Of a DNA stretch of 64,000 bases, positions 39,301 through 47,527 are shown in pieces. Origin of the DNA: Nonomuraea rhodomycinica (lineage in GTDB: Bacteria; Actinomycetota; Actinomycetes; Streptosporangiales; Streptosporangiaceae). Numbering within the stretch: position 1 is the first letter of the stretch; every line of letters starts with the position of its first letter. The notes under the pieces are model-generated. The model saw nothing but the letters and a program-made list of their open reading frames with translations. It ran no database searches and had not been told where the DNA came from. The stretch lies in contig NZ_JABWGO010000010.1 in NCBI RefSeq assembly GCF_013363995.1, positions 186,001 to 250,000 on the forward strand, given 5' to 3'. A program made the position numbers and the translations under genes.

Positions 39301-42300
39301 AGGGCGCCACCGTGATCCGGTCGATCAGCGGGGCGTACTGCGAGCGGAGCAGCACGCCGGGGAACGTCTGCGACGCGTACGTCGTGCCGTCGAAGTTCGG
39401 CAGCTCCTCCGCGCCGAACCGCACCGCGTTGTCCCCTTTCTTCAGCGTCACCGGCACGGTGAGCTCCCAGAAGTCGTTCTCGTGGAAGGTGTGGGGGAAC
39501 AGCACGCGCTGCGGCGCGGCCCCGTTCACCGAGACGTCCGCGTGCCTGGCGAGCGGGTCGGGGTTGTAGTGCGTCGCGGCCGACTGCTCCGGGTTGGAGT
39601 AGCGGACGCGCATGGCGTACGTGCCGTCCCGGTCGGCCCGGACGGTGAACGTGAGCGTGCTGGCGTTCCCGGGCGGGCCGCCGATCCCGGTCACCGCGGC
39701 CTTGCCGTCGGCCAGGGAGAGCGGCGCGGCCTTGGCCGTCCCGGCGAGCGCGGCGGCCTCCGCCTGGTAGACGGTGGCGGGCAGCGCGTCGGGGGCCGGC
39801 CGCACGTCGAGGCGGTCGACCAGCGACGTGCCGGTCCTGCCGGTGACCGTGACCTTGTTGACGCCGCCGGACAGCGACACCGCCACGGTGGAGGCGCCGC
39901 GCCGGGCCTCCGTCACCTCCTGGCCGTTGACGGCCACCAGCGCCTTGCCGGGGCCGAGCAGCCTGAGGTCGAGGACGGCCGCGGCGTCCCGGGCGGAGTA
40001 GACCCAGAAGGTGACCGACTGGCCCTTGCGGACCTCGGCCACGCCGGAGCCCGTGCTCTCCCGGCTGTCGTAGGACAGGCGGGCCCCGCGCAGGTCGGCC
40101 AGCTCGGCCGGGTAGGTGGCGGTGGCCGCCGCCGGGTTCGGCAGCGAGAGCCGGACCCGGTCGATGATCGCGTCACCCTTGGTGGTCCGGGCGCCGTCGA
40201 GGCTGCGGGCCGCCAGCGAGATGACGTGCTTGCCGGCGGAGAGCTCCACGGCGGTGTCCGCGTGGTCCCACACCACCCACTTGTAGCCGAGCGGCAGGAA
40301 CAGCTCCTGCTCGGAGCCGCCGTCCACGCGCAGGAAGACGTTGGCCGGCCCCTGCTCGCGCACCTTGTCGAAGGTGTTGAGGGAGTTGGCGAAGACGCTC
40401 AGGTCGTAGCGGCCGGCCTTCGGGACCTCCACGGTGAAGTCGAGCACGCCGTCGGAGCCGGTGCGCAGCCCGCCGACGTCGTAGCGGCCGGAGGTGTAGA
40501 ACTTCGACACGTCCGAGGGGGAGCCCTCGGGCCCGTTGCGGCTGTAGCCGGTGCCGGTGTACTTGGCGTCCTCCGCCTCGTACGAGCCCTCCCACAGCTC
40601 GGTCACGGGTGAGGTCGCCGTGCCCTTGCCGGCCGGGGTGAGGACGATCTCGTACGCCGACGACTCCTTGAGCCGGGGCAGGTCGGCGCCGAAGTCGAGG
40701 ACGGCGGCCCCGTCCTGGACGGCGACGTCGCGCTCGGCGAGCAGCTTGGGCTGCGGCGAGTCGCCGACCTGGCCGGTCCACGGGATCTCCCGCACCCAGG
40801 CGTGGACCTTGCCGCCGAACAGCCCGGCGGGGACGTTCTCGAAGCGGATGTGCCCGGCGCCGTCGGCGCCGCCGATGATCGCGCGGGCCTGCCTCTTGGC
40901 CGGGTCGAGCGTCGCGACGCCCTGGAGGGTGTAGTTCTGGCCCGGGTACGGCGGCGTGACCGCCACGGTGTGCCCGGTCATGCCGCCGTAGGCGTTGTAG
41001 AGCCACCACTGGCCGTTGCCCCGGTTGGCCTGCACGGCGGAGTCGGACAGGTTGCCGTCGATGTTCCAGTACGCGATGTCGGCGTCGATCTTCGACTCCT
41101 CGATGGCCGACACCCACTGGATCATCTGGCCGGGCACGGAGGTGTGGTAGTTGAAGGCGTACTCGTTGACGTTGATCGGCAGTTTCCGGCCCGCGTACTT
41201 CGTGCCGGCGAAGACGCCGGCCTCCATCTCGCGGTAGCGCCTGACGCTCGCGCGGACCTGCTCGGGGTGGCTGAGCTCGTGCCAGGTCACCACGTCGGGC
41301 ACGGTGCCCGCCGCGACGACGTGCTCCAGGTAGCCCTTGACCTGGCCGTACAGCACGCTGGTGTTGGGGCCGGCGATCCGGGCGGCGGGCATCCTGCCCT
41401 TGATGATGGCGTAGACCTCGTCCCAGGCCCGGAAGTAGTCACGGGGGTCGCTGAGCCAGCTCACCCCGTTGTAGCTCCACTTGCCGGTGCCGAACATGTT
41501 GCCCTCGGGCTCGTTGAACGGCACGAAGACGATGTTGTCCTGATATTTCGGGTCGAGCTTGAGGACCTGGTCGACCTGCTTGGCGATCTTCTCCTTGTAC
41601 AGGTCGAGCTTCTCCTGGGGCGTCGCGCCGGGCCACTCGTACGGGAAGCCCCGGTGGACGTCGGTCATGTAGATGTACACGTCGCCGTCGGTGCTGTCGG
41701 CCAGCGGCTTGACCACCTCCAGCGCGTCGGCCCCGGGGTGCTGGGCGCCGTCCTGCGCCTTGGTCGAGACGGTGCGCAGCCGCATGCCCTCGATCAGGTT
41801 GTTCGTCGGCACGCCGGGCCCGTAGAGGCCGTAGAGGGTGCCGGACGCGCCGCCGTGGAAGGCGCCGGTGTCCTTGGCGAGGTCGATGACGAGCCGGCCC
41901 TCGCGGACCACCGTGACCTCGGCGGTGACGGCGCGCCCGCCGGCCGTGCCCGTCACGGTGAACGAGCCCGCGGCGGCGTACTTCGCGGGGTCCACGGCCG
42001 CCCACGTGACGGGCAGGTCGCGGTCGTAGCCGTCGGAGAAGGCGGCGCGGACCGCCGCCGGCAGGGCCGGGGCCCTGCCGATGGTCGTCCGCACCGTGAA
42101 GGCGTCCTGGGCCAGGCCCGTCGGCGTCGGCGTCCGGCCGCCGGCGACGGCGGCCACCTGCTCGGCGGTCAGCGCGGCCGGGTAGACGCGGAAGTCGTCG
42201 ATCGCGCCGTCGAACAGCGGGTCCGGGTAGAACGAACGGCCGATGAAGCCCGCGGAGGTCGTGGCGGCGTCGACGAGCTGCGCGGCGGTCACGGTGGTGC

Positions 42301-42916
42301 TCGCGGAGGAGACGGCGGCGCCGTCGAGGTAGGTGGTGACGCGTCTCGCGCCGGTGTCGAGGGTGACGGTCAGCGTCTTCCAGGCGTCGGCGGGCAGCCG
42401 GGCCGAGCCCGTGACCTGGGCCTCGCCGCCGCCGCCCGAGGTGGTGACCGCGGTGCGCAGGAGCCCGTCGCCGTTGGAGGGGGTGGTGAACAGGTAGCGG
42501 CCGGTGTCCTTGCCGAGCGCGTAGATCCACTGCCAGGGGGCGGTGGTGCCGTCCCACTTCACCCGGGCCGACACGGTCAGGTCGGTCCGGTCCTTCAGCA
42601 CGGCCAGGGGCAGCTTCACGTAGGCGCCGCCGGAGTCGGCGGCCCCGCCGGGCAGGCTCAGGGCCCGGCCCCCGCCGGCGCCGGCCACCAGGGCCGCCGT
42701 GGAGCCGTTGACCAGCGTGCCGTCCAGGCCGTTGCCGGATCTGTCGGCGATGGTGCCGGTGGGGAGGTCGTCGGAGTCGAAGTCGTACACGAGGGCGGGG
42801 GCGGGCGGGTCGGCGGCGGCCATGGCGTCCGGGACTCCTGTGGATAACGCGAGGATGAGGACGGCCGGGAGGAGCCCGGCTCGCGCGGCCTTGGTGATGC
42901 TCGTCGGTGTCATCAA
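39287..42916 (-). CDS. Secreted multidomain glycoside hydrolase with LamG and CBM6-like modules
   Basis: A 1209-residue exported enzyme. Residues 1-33 are a signal peptide ending near DAMA. A LamG/concanavalin-like module (about 40-255; YDFDSDDLPTGTIADRSGNGLDG read in two parts, YLDGAAVSSASTTV) and a bacterial Ig-like domain (about 268-340) precede a TIM-barrel domain (about 345-680), with VFVPFNEPEGNMFG carrying the probable acid/base Glu and PINVNEYAFNYH the probable nucleophile. Two CBM6/35-like beta-sandwiches follow (EGSYEAEDAKYTGTGYSRN near 775 and YQAEAAALAGTAKA near 1055). It resembles GH39-like clan A enzymes. It faces the LacI gene and has a similar operator upstream. Likely degrades an extracellular glycan. 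Confidence 0.87.
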   Translation of the reverse strand: MMTPTSITKAARAGLLPAVLILALSTGVPDAMAAADPPAPALVYDFDSDDLPTGTIADRSGNGLDGTLVNGSTAALVAGAGGGRALSLPGGAADSGGAYVKLPLAVLKDRTDLTVSARVKWDGTTAPWQWIYALGKDTGRYLFTTPSNGDGLLRTAVTTSGGGGEAQVTGSARLPADAWKTLTVTLDTGARRVTTYLDGAAVSSASTTVTAAQLVDAATTSAGFIGRSFYPDPLFDGAIDDFRVYPAALTAEQVAAVAGGRTPTPTGLAQDAFTVRTTIGRAPALPAAVRAAFSDGYDRDLPVTWAAVDPAKYAAAGSFTVTGTAGGRAVTAEVTVVREGRLVIDLAKDTGAFHGGASGTLYGLYGPGVPTNNLIEGMRLRTVSTKAQDGAQHPGADALEVVKPLADSTDGDVYIYMTDVHRGFPYEWPGATPQEKLDLYKEKIAKQVDQVLKLDPKYQDNIVFVPFNEPEGNMFGTGKWSYNGVSWLSDPRDYFRAWDEVYAIIKGRMPAARIAGPNTSVLYGQVKGYLEHVVAAGTVPDVVTWHELSHPEQVRASVRRYREMEAGVFAGTKYAGRKLPINVNEYAFNYHTSVPGQMIQWVSAIEESKIDADIAYWNIDGNLSDSAVQANRGNGQWWLYNAYGGMTGHTVAVTPPYPGQNYTLQGVATLDPAKRQARAIIGGADGAGHIRFENVPAGLFGGKVHAWVREIPWTGQVGDSPQPKLLAERDVAVQDGAAVLDFGADLPRLKESSAYEIVLTPAGKGTATSPVTELWEGSYEAEDAKYTGTGYSRNGPEGSPSDVSKFYTSGRYDVGGLRTGSDGVLDFTVEVPKAGRYDLSVFANSLNTFDKVREQGPANVFLRVDGGSEQELFLPLGYKWVVWDHADTAVELSAGKHVISLAARSLDGARTTKGDAIIDRVRLSLPNPAAATATYPAELADLRGARLSYDSRESTGSGVAEVRKGQSVTFWVYSARDAAAVLDLRLLGPGKALVAVNGQEVTEARRGASTVAVSLSGGVNKVTVTGRTGTSLVDRLDVRPAPDALPATVYQAEAAALAGTAKAAPLSLADGKAAVTGIGGPPGNASTLTFTVRADRDGTYAMRVRYSNPEQSAATHYNPDPLARHADVSVNGAAPQRVLFPHTFHENDFWELTVPVTLKKGDNAVRFGAEELPNFDGTTYASQTFPGVLLRSQYAPLIDRITVAPFSGR

Positions 42917-42975
42917 CGACTTCCCTTAGGTGATCGTCCTGCGGGAGGGAGTGCCGTCCCTGTCCACCATGTGAG

Positions 42976-42989
42976 TGTGAGCGTTAACA
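42976..42989. promoter_or_regulatory. Probable LacI-type operator before the glycosidase gene
   Basis: TGTGAGCGTTAACA matches the perfect palindrome TGTTAGCGCTAACA found before the ABC operon (44453) in 12 of 14 positions. It lies 60 bp upstream of the glycosidase start, consistent with co-regulation of the two transcripts. Confidence 0.65.
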
Positions 42990-43186
42990 GACTGATCTCG
43001 GGAGCGATCGGCAGCGCCACGTGGGTTTCGCGCAGGTTACGCGGCGCGGCCGCGACGCGTCAATGCTCCGGCCGCGGCCGATCGGCCCGGCGGCGCGCCG
43101 CGCTTTCACCCGCCATGTCACGATTCGATTTCGGCGGGTATCGGCCCTTGACGCGGATCCGAGCCTGGGCGACAGTCGAGCACATC

Positions 43187-43202
43187 GTTGAACCGGTTCG
43201 CC
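43187..43202. promoter_or_regulatory. GAACCGGTTC palindrome, site 1
   Basis: GTTGAACCGGTTCGCC contains the 10-bp perfect palindrome GAACCGGTTC, matching site 2 at 43338 in 14 of 16 positions. The pair is 151 bp apart, compatible with looping by a tetrameric LacI protein upstream of its own gene. Confidence 0.65.
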
Positions 43203-43337
43203 TGTTCCGAAGGTTCGCAGGCGGCCCCCGTCCGGGACGGTGCCGCGCCCCGGCTCGCTGTGGCCTGCAAACGCCGACGACAACGGCACCTTCGCCAGGC
43301 GTCCGGTGAGCGATGCGGGAATCAGGCGGTCTTCAGC

Positions 43338-43353
43338 GTCGAACCGGTTCGAC
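43338..43353. promoter_or_regulatory. GAACCGGTTC palindrome, site 2
   Basis: GTCGAACCGGTTCGAC is a perfect 16-bp palindrome with the central CG typical of LacI-family operators, 16 bp before the LacI-gene ATG and just upstream of its ribosome binding site. Autoregulation is likely. Confidence 0.78.
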
Positions 43354-43369
43354 GATCAAGGAGGTGAGA

Positions 43370-44413
43370 ATGGCGACGATCGGGGACGTGGCCCGGGAGG
43401 CCGGCGTCAGCCGCAGCACGGCGTCGTACGCGCTGTCGGGCAAGCGGCCCATCTCGGAGGAGGTGCGCCGGCGCGTGCTCGCGGCGGCCGAGGCGCTCGC
43501 CTACACGCCGAACGCCGGCGCGCGGGCGCTGGCCACGTCCAGGACCAAGGTCCTCGGTCTGCTCGCCCGCTTCTACACGGACGAGTTCGCGCCCGCGATG
43601 ATGCAGTACATCCAGGGCGTCACCGACACCGCGCGCGACCTGGGCTACGACACGCTGCTGGTCACCGACGAGGACGGCGCGCGGGCGCTGCGGCGCATCA
43701 CCGACTCCCGCATGGTGGACGGCGTCGTCCTGATGAACATCGCGCAGGACGACCCGAGGCTGCCGATCCTGCGGGCCGCGGCCCAACCGGGCGCCACGGT
43801 CGGCCTGCCGGGCGACTGCTCGGGGATCGACGTGTTCGACCTCGACTTCGAGGAGGCCGGCCGGGCCATGGTGGACCACCTCCACGGGCTCGGCCACCGC
43901 GAGCTGATCCTGATCTCGCAACCCGAGCACGTGGTCGAGCGGGGCGGCGCGTACGTGTGGCGCCTCAGGGACGCCGCCCTGGAGCGGGCGCGCCAGTGCG
44001 GCGTCACCCTGCACACCGTGTACGGCGAGTCCCGGCAGCCGGCCGTCGGGCGCCTGCTCCACACGCTGCTGGACACCTACCCGTCGGCCACCGGCCTGCT
44101 GATCAACAACGAGGCGGCCGCCGCGGCGCTGCCCTCCGTCGCCCACGAGCGAGGGCTGCGGGTGCCCGAGGACCTGTCGGTCATCGGGCGCTACTCCGCG
44201 GAGTTCGCCGCGGCCTTCTCCCTGCCCTACTCGTTCGTCGAGAGCGCGCCCGACCGCCTCGGCTCCATGGCGGTGCGCCAGCTCGTGCGCCGCGTGGAGT
44301 CGGCGGCGGCCCGCCGCGAGCCCTTCGTCGTGCGCTTCATCTCCCCCGAGCTCGTCTCCCGCGGCAGCACCACGCCGCCGCGGGAGCCCCACCCGCGTAC
44401 GCCCGCCCGCTAG
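43370..44413 (+). CDS. LacI-family sugar-responsive regulator
   Basis: A 347-residue repressor. The helix-turn-helix is TIGDVAREAGVSRSTASYAL (residues 3-22) followed by the hinge helix with SYALSGKRPISEEVRRRVLAAAEALAY (in part) and NAGARALA. The periplasmic-binding-like effector domain covers 60-335, including LLARFYTDEFAPAMMQYIQG and DGVVLMNIAQ. ATG 43370 follows AAGGAGGTGAGA. It should repress the sugar ABC operon and perhaps the secreted glycosidase until a sugar from glycan breakdown binds. The inducer may be an arabinofuranosyl oligosaccharide, given the GH127 gene. Confidence 0.94.
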   Translation: MATIGDVAREAGVSRSTASYALSGKRPISEEVRRRVLAAAEALAYTPNAGARALATSRTKVLGLLARFYTDEFAPAMMQYIQGVTDTARDLGYDTLLVTDEDGARALRRITDSRMVDGVVLMNIAQDDPRLPILRAAAQPGATVGLPGDCSGIDVFDLDFEEAGRAMVDHLHGLGHRELILISQPEHVVERGGAYVWRLRDAALERARQCGVTLHTVYGESRQPAVGRLLHTLLDTYPSATGLLINNEAAAAALPSVAHERGLRVPEDLSVIGRYSAEFAAAFSLPYSFVESAPDRLGSMAVRQLVRRVESAAARREPFVVRFISPELVSRGSTTPPREPHPRTPAR

Positions 44414-44452
44414 AGCCGGGCGCACCCCACAGAACCATTCGCCGGCGCTATT

Positions 44453-44466
44453 TGTTAGCGCTAACA
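44453..44466. promoter_or_regulatory. LacI-type operator before the sugar ABC operon
   Basis: TGTTAGCGCTAACA is a perfect 14-bp palindrome with a central CG, 14 bp before the GTG start of the solute-binding protein. It is a textbook LacI-family operator shape and is closely matched at 42976. Confidence 0.85.
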
Positions 44467-44480
44467 CCTGGAGGATTCGG

Positions 44481-45749
44481 GTGACTCGTCCATCGTTCTC
44501 CGCCCGAGCGGCGGCCTTCGGAACCGCCCTGCTGAGCCTGGCCGCCCTGACCGCGTGCGCGTCCGCGCCCGCCCCCGGCGCTTCCGCCGCCCCCGCCGCC
44601 GACGCGAACACCTACACGTGGTGGGACCCGTACCCGCAGCACGACGCCTCCTCCGCCTGGGCCAAGCGGGTGGACACCTGCGGCCAGCAGGCCGGCGTCA
44701 CCATCAAGCGCACCGCCTACGACACCACGGCGCTGACCAACCAGGCCCTGCTCGCCGGCCAGGAGGGCAACGCCCCCGACGTGATCCTGCTCGACAACCC
44801 CGCCGTCTCCACCCTCGCGGACGCGGGGATGCTGGCCACGATGGACGAGTTCGGCCTGGACACCGCCAGGTTCGACAAGAACCTCATCGCCGCGGGCGAG
44901 CTGGACGGCAAGACCTACGGCATCCCCATCGGCGCGAACACGCTCGCCCTCTACTACAACAAGAAGATCCTCGACGCCGCCGGCGTCGACCCGGCCTCGA
45001 TCAAGGACTGGGCCTCGCTCGGCGCGGCGCTGAAGAAGGTCAAGGCCGCGGGCAAGAAGCCGATCACCTTCGCCGCCATCGGCACGGAGGAGGGCTCCTT
45101 CCAGTTCCTGCCGTGGTTCTGGGGCGCCGGCGGAAAGCTCACCGAGCTGGACTCGCCGCAGGCCGCCGAGGCGCTGGGCCTCTGGAACTCCTGGCTCAAG
45201 GACGGCCTGGCCCCCAACTCGGTGCTGAGCAACTCGCAGAACACCACCTGGGAGGAGTTCCTCACCGGCGAGTTCGGCTTCGCCGAGAACGGCACCTGGC
45301 AGATCAACAGCGCCGCGAAGGCGGGCTTCCCGACGGGCATCGTGCAGATCCCGGCCAAGGACGGCGGCGTCGCCCCCACCCCCACGGGCGGCGAGTTCAT
45401 CACGGTCCCGGTGCAGAAGGACGCCAAGCGCTACACCGCCACCAAGAAGATCGTCGAGTGCATGACCACGCCCGAGGGCCTGGTCGAGACGGGCACGACA
45501 TTCGCCTACTACATCCCGTCCACCGCCGAGGGGCAGCAGGCGATCCTGGCCAAGGAGCCGAGCCTGAAGCCGTGGGTCGAGGCCGTCCGGTCGGCCAAGG
45601 GCCGTACCAGCGACAACCTCGGCACCAAGTACCCCAAGATCTCCGAGGCCCTGTGGACGGCGGTGCAGAAGGCGCTGAGCGGCTCGGCCGCCCCCGCCGA
45701 CGCGCTGAAGGACGCGCAGGCCAAGGCCGCGCAGGCCGTCGGCGGCTGA
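44481..45749 (+). CDS. Sugar ABC transporter solute-binding lipoprotein
   Basis: A 422-residue extracellular binding protein of the carbohydrate (CUT1) class. The lipoprotein signal ends in the lipobox LTAC within SLAALTACASAPAP, placing it on the outer face of the membrane. The mature part has the SBP_bac features DTTALTNQALLAGQEGNAPD, DVILLDNPAVSTLADAG, YGIPIGANTLALYYNKKIL and TWEEFLTGEFGFAENGTW. GTG 44481 has GGAGG before it. It is the first gene of the importer operon and lies just behind the LacI-type operator. Confidence 0.94.
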   Translation: MTRPSFSARAAAFGTALLSLAALTACASAPAPGASAAPAADANTYTWWDPYPQHDASSAWAKRVDTCGQQAGVTIKRTAYDTTALTNQALLAGQEGNAPDVILLDNPAVSTLADAGMLATMDEFGLDTARFDKNLIAAGELDGKTYGIPIGANTLALYYNKKILDAAGVDPASIKDWASLGAALKKVKAAGKKPITFAAIGTEEGSFQFLPWFWGAGGKLTELDSPQAAEALGLWNSWLKDGLAPNSVLSNSQNTTWEEFLTGEFGFAENGTWQINSAAKAGFPTGIVQIPAKDGGVAPTPTGGEFITVPVQKDAKRYTATKKIVECMTTPEGLVETGTTFAYYIPSTAEGQQAILAKEPSLKPWVEAVRSAKGRTSDNLGTKYPKISEALWTAVQKALSGSAAPADALKDAQAKAAQAVGG

Positions 45750-45760
45750 GCGGACCTTCC

Positions 45761-46717
45761 ATGGCATTCACCCGCACCGACGCGGTGGCGACCACCGGCA
45801 GGCCGGCGGCGAAGGTGAGCCCCGCTCCCGGCCGCCGGCGCTCCGGACGGTGGACGGCCCTCGCCTTCCTCGCGCCGCTCGTCGTCTACCTGCTCGTCTT
45901 CTACGCCTATCCGCTGTACCGCAACATCGAGCTCAGCGTGCACGACTACACGCCGCGCGCGTTCGTCCAGGGCGACCCCGAGTTCACCGGCCTGGACAAC
46001 TACCGCGCCGTCCTGTCCGACGACGCCTTCCTCGCGGCGCTGCGCAACACGGCCGTGTTCACGCTGGTGTCCATCGCCCTGCAGTACGCGCTCGGCCTGG
46101 CGCTCGCCGTCTTCTTCCAGCGCGGCTTCCGCCTGTCGGCGGTGCTGCGGGCGATGTTCCTGGTGCCGTGGCTGCTGCCGCTGATCGTCTCGGCCTCGAC
46201 CTGGTCGTGGATGCTCAACAGCGACAACGGCATCGTCAACGCCTTCCTGCGGGCGTTCGGGATCGGCCAGATCAACTGGCTCACCTCGCCGGGCACCGCG
46301 CTGCTGTCGGTCACGGTCGCCAACATCTGGCTCGGGATCCCGTTCAACCTGGTGATCCTGTACGCCGGGCTGCAGAACATCCCGGCCTCCCTGTACGAGG
46401 CCGCCGGCCTGGACGGGGCGAACGCCTGGCAGCGGTTCTGGCGCATCACCTTCCCCCTGCTGCGCCCGGTGTCGGCGATCACGCTGCTGCTCGGCCTCAT
46501 CTACACGCTCAAGGTCGTCGACATCATCTGGATCATGACGAGGGGAGGGCCGGCGGACGCGTCGGCGACGCTGGCCATCTGGTCCTACCGCGAGGCGTTC
46601 GGCACCGGCCAGCCCGACTTCTCCCCGGCGGCGGCCGTCGGCAACCTGCTCATCCTCATCGCCTTCGCCGCGGGGCTCCTGCACGTACGGCTGCAGCGGA
46701 AGGAGGGATCCTCGTGA
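45761..46717 (+). CDS. Sugar ABC transporter permease (MalF-type)
   Basis: A 318-residue permease with six main helices. After a cytoplasmic lead, AFLAPLVVYLLVFYAYPLYR starts the membrane part, and the ATPase-contacting EAA loop reads EAAGLDGANAWQRFWRITFP. Together with the next gene it forms the channel. Spacing of 11 bp from the binding-protein gene and a GTGA overlap with the next permease indicate one operon. Confidence 0.94.
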   Translation: MAFTRTDAVATTGRPAAKVSPAPGRRRSGRWTALAFLAPLVVYLLVFYAYPLYRNIELSVHDYTPRAFVQGDPEFTGLDNYRAVLSDDAFLAALRNTAVFTLVSIALQYALGLALAVFFQRGFRLSAVLRAMFLVPWLLPLIVSASTWSWMLNSDNGIVNAFLRAFGIGQINWLTSPGTALLSVTVANIWLGIPFNLVILYAGLQNIPASLYEAAGLDGANAWQRFWRITFPLLRPVSAITLLLGLIYTLKVVDIIWIMTRGGPADASATLAIWSYREAFGTGQPDFSPAAAVGNLLILIAFAAGLLHVRLQRKEGSS

Positions 46718-47520
46718 AGAACTGGCGGACGGGAGTGGGGATCGTCCTGACCGGGGTGATGCTGTTCCCCGTCTACTGGATGGTCAACGTCTCCCTCACC
46801 AGGACCGGCGACATGCGGGCGGACCCGCCCCACTGGTTCCCCTGGAACCCCACGTTCGAGGGCTACGCGGCGGCGCTCGGCCAGCAGCTCCCGGCCCTGG
46901 CCACCAGCCTGTTCATCGGCCTCGGAACGGTCGCCGTCACCCTGATCGTGGCCCTGCCCGCCGGGTACGCGCTGGCCAAGCTGCTGCCGCGCGGCACCGG
47001 CGCGATCGACTTCCTGCTGCTCGTCGCGCAGATGATCCCGGCCGTCGTCATGGCCATGGGCTTCTACGCGATCTACATCAGGCTCGGGATGCTGAACACC
47101 GTCGCGGGGCTGATCGTCGCCGACTCGACGCTGGCCGTGCCGTTCGCGGTGCTGCTGTTCCGGGCGTTCATGGCGGGCATCCCCCGGGAGATCATGGCCG
47201 CGGCGCAGATCGACGGGGCGGGCACCTGGCGCACGTTCCGGTCCGTCGTCCTGCCGCTGAGCCGCAACTCGGTGATCACGGTGTCGCTGTTCGCGTTCCT
47301 GTGGGCCTGGTCGGACTTCATCTTCGCCTCGACCCTCAACCGCAGCAGCGACACGATCCCGGTCACCCTCGGCATCTTCCGCTACATCGGCAACAACACC
47401 ACCCAGTGGAACTCGATCATGGCGACCGCGGTGATCGCGTCCGTTCCCGCCGCCTTCCTCCTCGTTCTCGCGCAGCGCTACATCGCCGCCGGGGTCACCG
47501 CCGGCGCAGTAAAGGACTGA
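46714..47520 (+). CDS. Sugar ABC transporter permease (MalG-type)
   Basis: A 268-residue permease, second half of the channel: VLTGVMLFPVYWMVNVSL, TSLFIGLGTVAVTLIVALPA and the EAA loop AAAQIDGAGTWRTFRSVVLPL. No ATPase gene follows, so the importer probably uses a shared MsiK-type ATPase encoded elsewhere, as is usual for actinomycete CUT1 systems. A GH127 gene starts eight bases later. Confidence 0.94.
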   Translation: MKNWRTGVGIVLTGVMLFPVYWMVNVSLTRTGDMRADPPHWFPWNPTFEGYAAALGQQLPALATSLFIGLGTVAVTLIVALPAGYALAKLLPRGTGAIDFLLLVAQMIPAVVMAMGFYAIYIRLGMLNTVAGLIVADSTLAVPFAVLLFRAFMAGIPREIMAAAQIDGAGTWRTFRSVVLPLSRNSVITVSLFAFLWAWSDFIFASTLNRSSDTIPVTLGIFRYIGNNTTQWNSIMATAVIASVPAAFLLVLAQRYIAAGVTAGAVKD

Positions 47521-47527
47521 ACACCCA

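Larger units (their letters stand above)
42917..43369. promoter_or_regulatory. Regulatory gap between glycosidase and LacI gene
   Basis: A 453-bp divergent region with no convincing gene. It contains one LacI-type half-matching palindrome near the glycosidase and two GAACCGGTTC palindromes nearer the LacI gene, listed separately. The remainder is ordinary high-GC sequence in which I see no further structure. Confidence 0.7.

Noticed and set aside
42971..43309. A 112-codon plus-strand frame in the gap before the LacI gene.
   Set aside because: It has no ribosome binding site, Arg-rich composition and covers operator sites; it looks like chance.
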